From positions 49,029 to 113,028 of the forward strand of contig NZ_RHFG01000015.1 of the NCBI RefSeq assembly GCF_004745485.1: a stretch of 64,000 bases of DNA, written 5' to 3'. Origin of the DNA: Brevibacterium sp. S22 (lineage in GTDB: Bacteria > Actinomycetota > Actinomycetes > Actinomycetales > Brevibacteriaceae). Shown here piece after piece: positions 1-12,751 of this stretch (position 1 is the first letter of the stretch; each line of letters begins with the position of its first letter). Below the pieces are notes generated by a model that worked only from the letters and a program-made list of their open reading frames with translations, had not been told where the DNA came from and made no database searches. Both the position numbers and the translations under genes were made by a program.

Positions 1-437
<437 letters not shown>

Positions 438-484
438 ACCGCGTGATGAGCTCTGAGATCTGAAGAGTTCTCAGGCTGACAGCA

Positions 485-516
485 CGATGCCCCCACCGGT
501 TTCGGTGGGGGCATCG
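485..516 (+). terminator. Rho-independent-type hairpin after katG
   Basis: A perfect 13-bp inverted repeat (arms 485-497 and 504-516, core GCCCCCACC/GGTGGGGGC) with a 6-base loop lies just downstream of the katG stop. There is only a weak T-rich tail (TCGTCGTGT). It may also serve the minus-strand gene that ends at 649. Confidence 0.75.
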
Positions 517-648
517 TCGTGTCCGGAATGCGGTAGGCACTGCGACGGTTTCGCATCACCGCGGTGCTGTCGCCGGCAATGAGGTCACGGACGACGATGG
601 CCCAGGCAGGCCCGTCCGAACCGGCACGGCAGGGATGCGAGCGGGGTC

Positions 649-1068
649 TCACTCGTCCCGATTGAGGACGGCGAATCCGGAGAAGATCTGCTCGAAGTGC
701 ATGACGGCGGCGTTGTCGATCGTCGTGTCATCGGTGCTCGCCGAGGCGCTGTCTTCGCTCGAGTTCGTACCACCAGCGGAGCTTCCGTCCGAGCTGGAGC
801 CGTTCTGATTGCCCGGCATGCCGTTGGATCGGCCACCGGACATATCGCCGCCGTCCGACTGCCCGCCAGGCATTCCGCCGCCCTCCTGGCTGCCCATTCC
901 TCCCGGCCCGTTCTGGCCACCCGGACCCTGACTCGTACCTGAATCGTTCGACGCATCGGCCGCTGATGCTCCGATCGCTCCCCCAGCGAGTCCACCGACG
1001 ACGAACAGTGCCGAACCGGCGAGCACTGTGGGAACCAGCGGGACGCGACGCTTCTGCTTTCGCGGCAT
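649..1068 (-). CDS. Small Gly/Met-rich exported protein, unknown function
   Basis: 139 residues. A basic N-terminus (MPRKQKRR) is followed by one hydrophobic segment (about residues 10-34, TVLAGSALFVVGGLAGGAIGA), which could be a signal peptide or an anchor. A low-complexity region rich in Gly, Gln, Met, Ser and Asp follows, with GGMPGG-like steps (about 45-110). A short non-repetitive C-terminus (DNAAVMHFEQIFSGFAVLNRDE) looks folded. It sits downstream of a histidine kinase gene on the same strand, about 155 bases away. The same GxMPGG composition occurs in the large glycosyltransferase encoded at 3502-5520, so a shared surface role is possible, but no function can be assigned from sequence. 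Confidence 0.7.
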   Translation of the reverse strand: MPRKQKRRVPLVPTVLAGSALFVVGGLAGGAIGASAADASNDSGTSQGPGGQNGPGGMGSQEGGGMPGGQSDGGDMSGGRSNGMPGNQNGSSSDGSSAGGTNSSEDSASASTDDTTIDNAAVMHFEQIFSGFAVLNRDE

Positions 1069-1222
1069 TGCGGTGCTTCCGAACTGCGTGACCTGGTTGA
1101 GGTTCTCGTTGGGGTTCTAGTTTTCGGTCATGGGATCTCCTCTGATTATCGATGACTCCACTCTCAGACCCCGCGCTGTAGCCCTTCCCAGCGGTACCTG
1201 TGGTCAACCTGTGCGATTCTGC

Positions 1223-2773
1223 TCAGACGGCGGGCAGTCGGAGTTCGAAGGTCGTGCCCGCGTCCGTGCTCGACATCGCGATGCTGCCGTGCATGAGGTC
1301 GACGAGGCCGGATGCGATCGCCAGCCCCAGGCCCGAGGAACCTCCCTTGACTCCGTCCTGCCGCGCCCGCGAGGCGTCCCCGCGGACGAAGCGGTCGAAG
1401 ACCCTGTCGCGGATATCAGGCGGAATGCCCTGCCCGTCGTCGCTGATGCGGATCGCCACGATATCGCTGGGCAGCTGCCCCGAGACCGGCTTGCGCGTCA
1501 CCTGCGCCTCGACGTGCGCCCTGGTGCCCGGGGGCGTGTGCACGCAGGCATTCGTGAGCACGATCGACACGACCCGGCGCACCTGGTCGACCTCGCCGCG
1601 CACTTCGAGAGCCTCCGGAGGGACATCAAGTGAGATCGAGTGATCGGGATTGACCACATGGGCGTCCTCGACGAGCTCGACGAGCAGAGAGGAGACGTCA
1701 ACGGTGTCCTCACTCGTCGGCTGGCGGCCGGCTTCGAGTCGTGCGAGGAGGAGGAGGTCATCGACCAGGGAGGACATCCGCATCGCTCCGGAATCGATCT
1801 TGCCCAAGGAGGTGGTCACCTCGGCGGGCAGATCGTCGCGGTACGGGCGGGTGAGGTCGGCCCAGCCGCGGATCGTCGCGATCGGGGTGCGCAGCTCATG
1901 GGAGGCATCGGCGTCGAAGCGGCGCATCTGCTCCGTGCCCCGATAACGCTCCTCGAGGGCGGAGCCGACATGGTCGAGCATCCTGTTGACCGAGGCGCCT
2001 ACGTCGCCGACCTCCGTGCCTGGCTCTGCGAGTTCGGCGGGGACCCGGAGCGCGAGCTCGGGTTCGCCGGCGCTGAGCTCGAGATCGGTGACTTCCCTCG
2101 CGGTGCGGGCGACCTCACGCAGGTCACGCAGCTGACGGTGGATGATCACGGCCATGAGCGCGGCCGTGGCGATGACGCCGATGATGACCACAGACGCGGT
2201 GGTCCAGGCGGTGCGTTCGAGGGCACCGTCGACGCTGCCCTGTGGAACGCCATACACGGTGGTGGTTCCGCCGTCGTCGAAAGCGACGACACGGTAGGCA
2301 CCGAACCCGGGCACTCGCACGGACTCGTGGGCGGACGCATCGCCGCCGGACTCACCCCCGCCGTGTTCGACGTCGAGCAGTGCGTCGATCGCCGCCGGGG
2401 ACAGGGCCCGCGGGCGGGTCAGCCCCGCCTCGGCGATGAGTCCTTCTCCCCCATCGCCGGAGTCGACGGCGACGAGGGCACCGTCGCCGACCCCCGGCTG
2501 GAAGAGGTAGCGCAGAGCCGAATCGACCGCCGCCGACGGTTCGTCACCCCCACCCGAGGTTCCCGGGTTCCCGGTCGACACGGGGCCCGCGCCGGGTCCG
2601 TCGCCCGAACGCGCATGCGACGTCATCGACGTCAGCCGTGCATCGAGGTCGGACATCAGCGAGCTGCGTACGCTCAGCCAAGAGGCGGTTCCGATCCCGG
2701 CCCCGACGAGGAGGAGGACGAGGCCGGCGAGGACGATGAGCCTCGTCTGCAGTCGCCACCGGCGCAGTGTCAC
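1223..2773 (-). CDS. Membrane sensor histidine kinase
   Basis: I start it at GTG 2773, which overlaps the TGA of the response regulator (GTGA) and begins the basic stretch RRWRLQTR before the first membrane helix; this gives 516 residues. Order: TM1 (about 8-30), an extracytoplasmic sensor region with Gly/Ser-rich linkers (about 35-185), TM2 (about 190-210), HAMP, HisKA with the H-box ASHELRTPIATI, and HATPase_c with N-box (LTNACVHTP), G1 (DDGQGI) and G2 (GSSGLGLAI). All catalytic motifs are intact. It is the partner of the regulator encoded immediately upstream. The signal is unknown; the position next to envelope glycosyltransferase genes suggests envelope sensing. Confidence 0.93.
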   Translation of the reverse strand: MTLRRWRLQTRLIVLAGLVLLLVGAGIGTASWLSVRSSLMSDLDARLTSMTSHARSGDGPGAGPVSTGNPGTSGGGDEPSAAVDSALRYLFQPGVGDGALVAVDSGDGGEGLIAEAGLTRPRALSPAAIDALLDVEHGGGESGGDASAHESVRVPGFGAYRVVAFDDGGTTTVYGVPQGSVDGALERTAWTTASVVIIGVIATAALMAVIIHRQLRDLREVARTAREVTDLELSAGEPELALRVPAELAEPGTEVGDVGASVNRMLDHVGSALEERYRGTEQMRRFDADASHELRTPIATIRGWADLTRPYRDDLPAEVTTSLGKIDSGAMRMSSLVDDLLLLARLEAGRQPTSEDTVDVSSLLVELVEDAHVVNPDHSISLDVPPEALEVRGEVDQVRRVVSIVLTNACVHTPPGTRAHVEAQVTRKPVSGQLPSDIVAIRISDDGQGIPPDIRDRVFDRFVRGDASRARQDGVKGGSSGLGLAIASGLVDLMHGSIAMSSTDAGTTFELRLPAV

Positions 2774-3486
2774 TGCTGCGCTCGCAGGATGTATCCGGCT
2801 CCGCGCTTGGTGTGGAAGAGGTTCGGCAGGTCCGGGAATGGAGTGTCGATCTTCTTCCGCAGGTAGGAGACGTAGAGTTCGACGATGTTGCCGTTGCCGC
2901 CGAAGTCGTAGTCCCACACTCGGTCGAGGATCTGGGATTCCGACAGCACCGCTCGCGGGTTGCGCATGAACAGCAGCAGCACCTCGTATTCGCGGGCGGT
3001 GAGTTCGATCGGCTGTCCGGCGCGGTTGACCTCGTGAGAGCGTTCGTCGAGTTCGAGATCGCCCACGCGCAGAACATCGTCTTCGTCGACCGGACCGGCC
3101 GATGCCCCACGGCGCAGACGCACCTCGATGCGGGCGATGACCTCATCGAGGTTGAACGGCTTCGTCACATAGTCGTCCCCGCCCAGCCGCAGGCCCGTCA
3201 GCCGGTCGTCGACCTCGTCGCGGGCAGAGAGGAAGACCACCGGAGTGTCGATTCCCTCCCTGCGGATCTTCTCGATCACGGCGAACCCGTCGAGGTCGGG
3301 CAGCATGACGTCGAGGACGATCACGTCGAAGCGCTGACTCCTGGCCAGCGCGACGGCATCACGGCCCGTGCCGACCCCTTCGGCCTCCCACCCTCTGACG
3401 TGACAGGCCATGACGAGGAGTTCGGAGAGGTTCGCCTCGTCGTCGACGATGAGGATGCGCGCCGGCGGATTCGCTGTCGGGTTCAT
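2770..3486 (-). CDS. OmpR/PhoB-family response regulator
   Basis: 238 residues. The receiver domain (about 10-125) shows the acidic pair (VDDEAN), the phosphoacceptor Asp in VIVLDVMLPDLDG, the conserved Thr/Ser switch region (VVFLSAR) and the Lys in TKPFNLDEV. A winged-helix DNA-binding domain (about 140-235) includes LTAREYEVLLLFMRNP and VWDYDFGGNGNIVELYVSYLRKKI. It overlaps the histidine kinase by 4 bases, so the two are translationally coupled. It is probably transcribed together with the glycosyltransferase genes upstream (16-base gap to 3502). Likely targets are envelope genes, by context only. Confidence 0.95.
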   Translation of the reverse strand: MNPTANPPARILIVDDEANLSELLVMACHVRGWEAEGVGTGRDAVALARSQRFDVIVLDVMLPDLDGFAVIEKIRREGIDTPVVFLSARDEVDDRLTGLRLGGDDYVTKPFNLDEVIARIEVRLRRGASAGPVDEDDVLRVGDLELDERSHEVNRAGQPIELTAREYEVLLLFMRNPRAVLSESQILDRVWDYDFGGNGNIVELYVSYLRKKIDTPFPDLPNLFHTKRGAGYILRAQQ

Positions 3487-3501
3487 AGGTCGATTATCCT
3501 C

Positions 3502-5520
3502 TCATCCGGCGCTGAGATCGTAGAGCGAAACGGAGTCGACGGTGGTCGCCTCGCAGTTCGCCTCGACCCAGGCTGCGATCTGAGACGACGACGAGTCCGA
3601 GTCTGCACCGCCGGGGCCCTGTCCGCTGGAGCCCGATCCGATGTAGTAGTGGATCTTGCCGTCAGCCACGAGCTGTTTGAACTGTGCGAGGCTCGGCGAA
3701 GGATCGGTGCCGTTGAACCCTCCGATCGCCATGACGGGCTCGTCAAGGCCCAGTTGGTATCCGGCAGCCTGGTTCGCCCCGGTCGTCGCGGCCACCCACG
3801 TGTAGTCCGAGGCGTCCTGTCCGAGCAGCTCTGTGAGCTCGTCGGAGGGTTCGGAGCCGTTGAGCAGACCGCCTATTCCGCCTCCGCCGCCTGGCATTCC
3901 TCCGCCGCCGGGCCCACTGCCCATGCCCGAGCTCGTGCCGGCGATCGTGACGATCGATCCCTGCGTCGTGCCGGCGATTGTGCGCACGGCCAGCTGAGCT
4001 GGAATCGCGGCGCTGCCGAGGACGGCCAGCGCAATGAGCACCGAGGCGAGCGCCGTTCCGAGCCTGCGGTGTGCGGTGATGATGAGAACCAGTGCACCGA
4101 GGATCGCCACGATGAGCACAGCCCAGCACAGGACACCCGGGATTCCGGTCATCTGTGAGCTGAGGACGAACTGCCACGCCCCGGTCAGGGCCCACGCGAC
4201 CGCCAGCAGCAGTCGCGGGAGGGATCCGGGCCGATCGAGCAGGACCGCGCAGCCGAGACCGATGACGGCCGCGATGGCAGGAACGAGCGCAACCGTGTAG
4301 TACTCGTGCACGATCCCATTCATGTTCGACAGCACGAGCCAGGTGATGACGAGCCACGCACTCCACATGAACAGTCCCGCACCGAAATTGCCCGCACCGG
4401 ATGAGTCAGCCGTATCGGAGGCCCCGGATGCGGGCACCGCACGGTCACCGCCCGTGACGGTGGGGACACGGCGACGGCGGGCCACCTCGGCGAGGATGAG
4501 AAGAACGATCGTGACGACGAGGAGGAACAGGTCGGTGGGCAGGAACCACGACACCTGCTGGCCGAAGCTGCCGGTGAACAGCCGGGTGATGCCCGTTTCG
4601 CCCCATCCTCCGCCGCCTCCCCCACCGACGGACCCGGTCTCGTTGCCGGTGAGACGTCCGAAGCCGTTATAGCCGAAGGTGAGCTCGAGGAACGAGTTCG
4701 ACTGGGAGCCGCCGACGTAGGGCCTGGAGCCTGCAGGGGTGAGTTCGACGAGGGCGATCCACCAGCCGGCGCTGACGATCATCGCTCCGACCGGCACGAG
4801 CAGCCACAGCAGGCGGCGCGGCCAGGAGGTGCGGGCGAAGAACATCCAGGCCAGGGCGAGGCCGGGGACGATGAGCAGGACCTGGAACGCCTTGGTCAGG
4901 AACCCGAGGCCGAGGCAGACTCCGGCAAGGACGAGCCAACCGGCGATATGGCGGTGCGGCTGGTTTTCGGTCAGGTCGCGCAGTGCATGCTGCGTCGCGA
5001 CGACCGCGCCGATCATCAGGACCACGAGCAGGGCATCCGGGTTGTTGAACCGGAACATCAGTGCCACCACCGGGGAGACGGCGAAGATTCCACCGGCCCC
5101 CAGCGCCGCAGCCTTCTCAATGCCCGGTCCGACGCGAGAACGCAGGCTCAGCCGTACCGAATGGACGATGAGCAGCACGCTCACTCCGGCCAGCAAGACC
5201 TGGGGCAGAAGCATCGAGAACGACGAGAACCCGAAGACGCGGGCGCTCAGAGCCATCAGCCACAGGGCGGCCGGCGGTTTGTCGACGGTGATCGCATTCG
5301 CCGAGTCGAGGGAGCCGAAGAGGAAGGCCTCCCAGTTCTCCGCGCCGGCCTGCACGGCCGCCGCATAGAAGGAGTTCGCCCAGCCGTTGGCACTGAGGTC
5401 GGCGAGGAAGGCGGCGATCGTGCCGAGGGTGAGGGTGGTCAGCACCGCCGGGTACCAACTGCGGCGGAGTCTGCCGGTGTGGGATCCGTCCGGACTCGTT
5501 GACTTGCGGCTTTCAGTCAT
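3502..5520 (-). CDS. GT39/PMT-type membrane glycosyltransferase (YkcB-like)
   Basis: 672 residues from ATG 5520, which overlaps the end of the upstream gene by 8 bases; a start farther upstream at 5592 would lie inside that gene. The N-terminal lumen-facing loop carries the ArnT/PMT signature SANGWANSFYAAAVQ ... TVDKPPAALWLMAL, whose acidic residue binds the lipid-phosphate sugar donor. At least ten hydrophobic segments follow to about residue 520. A Gly/Met-rich linker (GMGSGPGGGGMPGGGGG) leads to a globular extracytoplasmic C-terminal domain (about 560-672), as in Bacillus YkcB-type proteins. The expected role is transfer of a sugar from polyprenyl-phosphate to a cell-surface acceptor. The preceding GT2-GtrA gene is the likely donor-maker or flippase partner. 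The exact sugar and acceptor are unknown. Confidence 0.88.
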   Translation of the reverse strand: MTESRKSTSPDGSHTGRLRRSWYPAVLTTLTLGTIAAFLADLSANGWANSFYAAAVQAGAENWEAFLFGSLDSANAITVDKPPAALWLMALSARVFGFSSFSMLLPQVLLAGVSVLLIVHSVRLSLRSRVGPGIEKAAALGAGGIFAVSPVVALMFRFNNPDALLVVLMIGAVVATQHALRDLTENQPHRHIAGWLVLAGVCLGLGFLTKAFQVLLIVPGLALAWMFFARTSWPRRLLWLLVPVGAMIVSAGWWIALVELTPAGSRPYVGGSQSNSFLELTFGYNGFGRLTGNETGSVGGGGGGGWGETGITRLFTGSFGQQVSWFLPTDLFLLVVTIVLLILAEVARRRRVPTVTGGDRAVPASGASDTADSSGAGNFGAGLFMWSAWLVITWLVLSNMNGIVHEYYTVALVPAIAAVIGLGCAVLLDRPGSLPRLLLAVAWALTGAWQFVLSSQMTGIPGVLCWAVLIVAILGALVLIITAHRRLGTALASVLIALAVLGSAAIPAQLAVRTIAGTTQGSIVTIAGTSSGMGSGPGGGGMPGGGGGIGGLLNGSEPSDELTELLGQDASDYTWVAATTGANQAAGYQLGLDEPVMAIGGFNGTDPSPSLAQFKQLVADGKIHYYIGSGSSGQGPGGADSDSSSSQIAAWVEANCEATTVDSVSLYDLSAG

Positions 5521-6793
5521 GGCCGGGTCCTGCCTTCGGGAGGTGGTCGGTGCTGCGTCCGGATTCGGACGTCGTCGTCTGCCTGTCAGCATTCGACGCG
5601 CCCAGACGTGTTCCCCGGGCGAAGACCCAGGTGCGCATGAGCACGAAGCGGACCACAGTGGCGGCGAGGTTCGCGAGCGTCAGCACCCCGAGCGTGCCGA
5701 CGCTCGCCCACGGACCGGTGAACCCGTCGGCGACGGCCAGCCCCGCCGAGGTGAAGGCCAGGCACAGACCGAAGGCCGCCAAGCCTTTGAGCTGGGAGGT
5801 CAGTCGGTGGTGCGGGGCTCGCACCCCGAAGGTGTGGCTGCGATTGAGCGCCGTATTGGCCACCGTCGACAGGAACAGGGCGATGATGTTCGCCGTGACG
5901 GCGGAGACGATCTGGGAGCCGAAGAGGAGAATCATCGCGTAGAGGACGGTGCTGATGATTCCGACGTCGATGAAGTGGAGGATCTGAGCACCTGTGTTCG
6001 GTGCCGGAGGTTCGGCCGAGACGTGGGCACGGTCGTCCTTGCGCAGCCTGACAATGCCTTTGATGTCCTTCCACGCCGTGCTGATGACGTCGACGGAGGA
6101 ATCCGGATCGTCCGTCCAATCCGTGCCGAACTCGTGGATGCGGTATCCGGCCCATTCTGCGCGGGTGAGCAGCTCCGTGTCGAAGAACCATTCGGTGTCT
6201 TCGATCTGTGGCAGAAGTTCCTGTGCCGCACGCGCTGACATCGCTTTGAACGCGCATTGGGCGTCGCTGAATCTGACGCCGAGGCTGATCCTGAGCAGGC
6301 GGTTGTAGCAGCGGGAGACGATCTCGCGCTTGATGCCTCGCTCGACCGCGAGTCCCGGCCGCAGGCGGGAGGCGATGGCCAAATCGGCCAGCCCGGAGCG
6401 GATCACCTCGACCATCGGTTCGAGGACGCGGATGTCCGTGGCGAGGTCGACATCCGTATAGGCGACGATATCCGCAGTCGAGGACTGCCACACCTGGCTC
6501 AGTGCACGGCCACGCCCCTTCGCCTCGAGCCGCACGTATTCGACATTCGGATGTTCGGCAGCAAGAGCCGCGGCGATCCTCGGCGTCGAATCGCTGCTCG
6601 CATTGTCGGCGATGATGATCGTGACCTCGGTACTGCGACCGGTGCCGGAGGCGAGGAGGGTCTCGATGGAGGAGGCCAGAGTGTCCTCCTCGTCATAGAC
6701 CGGCACGACGAGGTCGACAGTCGTGGTCGTCCGGAGGGACGTGGAACCTGGGTGCGCCGAGGATCGGTTCCCGGCGCTGCTCTCGTATCTCAT
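5513..6793 (-). CDS. Dolichyl-phosphate-sugar-synthase-like GT2 fused to GtrA membrane domain
   Basis: 426 residues from ATG 6793 (an ATG at 6829 is possible). The N-terminal GT2 domain (about 25-250) has the nucleotide-sugar start VDLVVPVYDEEDTL, the ADNASSDST segment and the metal-binding TDVDLATD. The C-terminal GtrA/DPMS domain (about 290-405) has four hydrophobic segments, beginning ILHFIDVGIISTVLYAM. GT2 enzymes of this type load a sugar onto polyprenyl phosphate, and GtrA domains help move the product across the membrane. It overlaps the GT39 gene, so the pair probably works in series. The divergent DUF1707 gene lies 147 bases away. Confidence 0.88.
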   Translation of the reverse strand: MRYESSAGNRSSAHPGSTSLRTTTTVDLVVPVYDEEDTLASSIETLLASGTGRSTEVTIIIADNASSDSTPRIAAALAAEHPNVEYVRLEAKGRGRALSQVWQSSTADIVAYTDVDLATDIRVLEPMVEVIRSGLADLAIASRLRPGLAVERGIKREIVSRCYNRLLRISLGVRFSDAQCAFKAMSARAAQELLPQIEDTEWFFDTELLTRAEWAGYRIHEFGTDWTDDPDSSVDVISTAWKDIKGIVRLRKDDRAHVSAEPPAPNTGAQILHFIDVGIISTVLYAMILLFGSQIVSAVTANIIALFLSTVANTALNRSHTFGVRAPHHRLTSQLKGLAAFGLCLAFTSAGLAVADGFTGPWASVGTLGVLTLANLAATVVRFVLMRTWVFARGTRLGASNADRQTTTSESGRSTDHLPKAGPGHD

Positions 6794-6927
6794 GGCGTCC
6801 ACATTCGCGTCCCCGCATAGGCCCAGCATCGGTCGCACCTGTGGCCCGGCTGTGGACAGCACGACATGACACACCGCCCTGTCCGACCGGCTCACCGGGC
6901 CGACCGGTCTGTGCAGGTGAATCCCGC

Positions 6928-6941
6928 TACACTGGGGGCCA
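6928..6941 (+). promoter_or_regulatory. Candidate leaderless promoter of the DUF1707 gene
   Basis: TACACT at 6928-6933 is placed so that transcription would start at or next to the ATG at 6941, and no ribosome-binding sequence precedes that ATG. The same arrangement recurs at 17653, 49980 and 60806 in this window. Confidence 0.5.
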
Positions 6942-7630
6942 TGGCCGATGATGACTCCCCTCCCCCACAGCGCCGGATACGTGCCTCCGACAAGGACCGT
7001 GACGAGGTCCTCACCGTGATCACCGAGGCGGTGACGAACGGTCGCCTCGACGCTGAGGAGACCGCTGAGCGCCAGGACACTGCCATCTCTGCGAAGTTCA
7101 TCGACGAACTGCTGCCTCTCCTCGACGATCTTCCCGAAGGTGCGGCACTCCACCGCAGGTTCGCCCGGCAGGTCGGTCAGGGAAATGGACCGACCGCTCC
7201 CGGTACGCAGCTGCAGCGCCGCAGTGCCGCAGAGCTCAGTCCTGCCGCGGATCCGGGGTCGGCCCCGCCGATGAGCTCCGTGGCCATCATGTCCGGACGC
7301 CAGATCGATGTCCGGCCCGGGACGGCCGAGGTCACAAGCTATTCCCTCATCGGCGGTGACGATATCGACCTCTGCGATGTCATGGGACCCGAGGTGACGG
7401 TTGTGGTCAACGCGTATGCGATGTGGGCCGGCAACAACATCTACGTCCCGCCGGGTGTGAACGTCCGCGACGAGACGATCAACATCATGGCCGGGAACGA
7501 GATCCGGCGTTCTGCACAGGGCGACGGTTCCAACGGCACCGTCGTCCTCAAAGGCTTCTCACTCATGGCCGGACATGACGTCCGGCTGGCCAAAGGCTAC
7601 CGAGCAAAGGATCAGGGTCAACTCGAATGA
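6941..7630 (+). CDS. DUF1707-domain protein with C-terminal beta-rich (LiaF-like) domain
   Basis: 229 residues from ATG 6941; an in-frame ATG at 6866 would put a poor sequence (HRPVRPAHRADRS) in front of the typical DUF1707 start RRIRASDKDRDEVLTVITEA. DUF1707 covers about residues 9-65 (GRLDAEETAERQDTA). After a Pro/Ala linker a second domain (about 115-229) has the repeating pattern IMSGRQIDVRPGTAEV, SLIGGDDIDL, IMAGNEIRR and SLMAGHDVRL, like the cell-wall-active antibiotic response (LiaF/YvqF) beta-helix. No membrane segment is visible. The gene overlaps pfkA by 4 bases (ATGA). A cell-envelope stress role is plausible from the domain pair but unproven. Confidence 0.85.
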   Translation: MADDDSPPPQRRIRASDKDRDEVLTVITEAVTNGRLDAEETAERQDTAISAKFIDELLPLLDDLPEGAALHRRFARQVGQGNGPTAPGTQLQRRSAAELSPAADPGSAPPMSSVAIMSGRQIDVRPGTAEVTSYSLIGGDDIDLCDVMGPEVTVVVNAYAMWAGNNIYVPPGVNVRDETINIMAGNEIRRSAQGDGSNGTVVLKGFSLMAGHDVRLAKGYRAKDQGQLE

Positions 7631-8652
7631 AGATCGGTGTACTCACATCGGGCGGAGACTGCCCGGGCCTCAACGCTGTCATCCGCGGAATCGTCCGCAA
7701 GGGAATCCGCACTCACAAAGCCTCGTTCGTCGGCATCCGCGATGGTTGGCGAGGACTCCTCGAGGATGACCTGTTCGATATGACGATGCTCGATGTGCGT
7801 GGCCTCTCCGGTCGCGGCGGCACCATCCTCGGCACCTCCCGCACCCACCCCTATGAGGACGGCGGTCCCGACCGCATGCGCGAAGTCATGGCCGCCCACG
7901 GCATCGATTCGCTCATCGCGATCGGCGGCGAAGGCACCCTCGCCGGGGCTTCGCGACTGGTCAACGAGGAGGGTCTGCACATCGTCGGCGTGCCCAAGAC
8001 CATCGACAACGACCTCGGCAACACCGACTACACCTTCGGATTCGACACCGCTCAGTCCATCGCCACTGAGGCGATCGACCGACTGCGCACCACAGCCGAA
8101 TCCCACCACCGCTGCATGGTCATCGAGGTCATGGGCCGCAATGTCGGGTGGATCGCTCTGCACGCCGGCATGGCCGCCGGTGCCCATGCGATCCTCATGC
8201 CCGAATTCCCTGTCTCCTTCGATCAGATCGCCGAATGGGTGACCTCGGCCAGAGAACGCGGTCGCGCCCCGATCGTCGTCGTTGCCGAAGGGTTCGTCCC
8301 CGAAGGCTTCGACTCCCAGGTCGCCGACCACGGCCTCGACAATCAGGGCCGCGTCCGCCTCGGCGGGATCGGGAACTACCTCGCACCCAAGATCGAGGAG
8401 ATCACCGGAATCGAATCGCGGGCCACCATCCTCGGGCACCTGCAACGAGGCGGCTCCCCCACCGCGTACGACCGTGTGCTGTCGACCCGGCTGGGGATGG
8501 CGGCAGCGGATCTCGCGCAGCACGGCCACTGGGGCAAGATGGCCAGCCTCAAAGGCACGGACATCGTCTCCGTCGAGATGTCCTCCGCCGTGCACAGCCT
8601 CAAATCGGTGCCGCTGCACCGCTGGGAAGAGGCACAGGTGCTCTTCGGCTAG
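7627..8652 (+). CDS. pfkA: 6-phosphofructokinase, actinobacterial group III type
   Basis: 341 residues. It phosphorylates fructose-6-phosphate in glycolysis. Visible motifs are the nucleotide-binding start VLTSGGDCPGLNAVIRG, GGEGTLAGA, PKTIDNDL (catalytic Asp in TIDND), MGRNVGWIA and LGHLQRGGSPTAYDR. The Gly of GGEGT is the residue expected for ATP use, whereas the Lys of PKTIDND is typical of PPi-dependent or mixed group III enzymes, as in Streptomyces and Amycolatopsis. I favour ATP as donor. It starts inside the stop of the DUF1707 gene (ATGA), so the two are coupled, and it converges on rpoC with two hairpins between. Confidence 0.95.
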   Translation: MKIGVLTSGGDCPGLNAVIRGIVRKGIRTHKASFVGIRDGWRGLLEDDLFDMTMLDVRGLSGRGGTILGTSRTHPYEDGGPDRMREVMAAHGIDSLIAIGGEGTLAGASRLVNEEGLHIVGVPKTIDNDLGNTDYTFGFDTAQSIATEAIDRLRTTAESHHRCMVIEVMGRNVGWIALHAGMAAGAHAILMPEFPVSFDQIAEWVTSARERGRAPIVVVAEGFVPEGFDSQVADHGLDNQGRVRLGGIGNYLAPKIEEITGIESRATILGHLQRGGSPTAYDRVLSTRLGMAAADLAQHGHWGKMASLKGTDIVSVEMSSAVHSLKSVPLHRWEEAQVLFG

Positions 8653-8661
8653 GGCAGTCCT

Positions 8662-8733
8662 GCCGAGACAACGGGGGAGCGCCGAGACACCTGTGCAGAC
8701 ACAGTGGTCTCGGCGCTCCCCCGTTGTCTCGGC
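8662..8733. terminator. 27-bp perfect inverted repeat between convergent pfkA and rpoC
   Basis: Arms 8662-8688 and 8707-8733 are exactly complementary (outer part GCCGAGACAACGGGGGAG). The 18-base loop can itself form a 5-bp stem (CTGTG/CACAG). It lies 10 bases after the pfkA stop and reads equally on both strands, so it is probably a bidirectional terminator or transcript-end stabiliser. Confidence 0.7.
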
Positions 8734-8746
8734 CTCCGCGGCCATA

Positions 8747-8784
8747 CAGAAGGGGCACCCGCCTTCCGGCGAGTGCCCCTTCTG
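8747..8784. terminator. Second hairpin, rpoC/pfkA terminator
   Basis: Stem CAGAAGGGGCAC (8747-8758) pairs with GTGCCCCTTCTG (8773-8784). It lies 27 bases past the rpoC stop on the minus strand and probably ends the rpoBC transcript. Confidence 0.75.
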
Positions 8785-8810
8785 ATTGTCAGCTCTTCAG
8801 CCGCTCAGCC

Positions 8811-12683
<3,873 letters not shown>

Positions 12684-12751
12684 GTAAATCCTCTTTCCTG
12701 GCGATGAACGAATCGTTCATCAAAAAGTTGTGTCGGTTGAAGTGGAAGTCC

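Noticed and set aside
1640..4158. Long open frames on the plus strand opposite the histidine kinase, regulator and glycosyltransferase genes
   Set aside because: They lie antisense to well-supported genes and have the Arg/Asp/Gly-rich composition of GC-rich shadows, with no recognisable domain.
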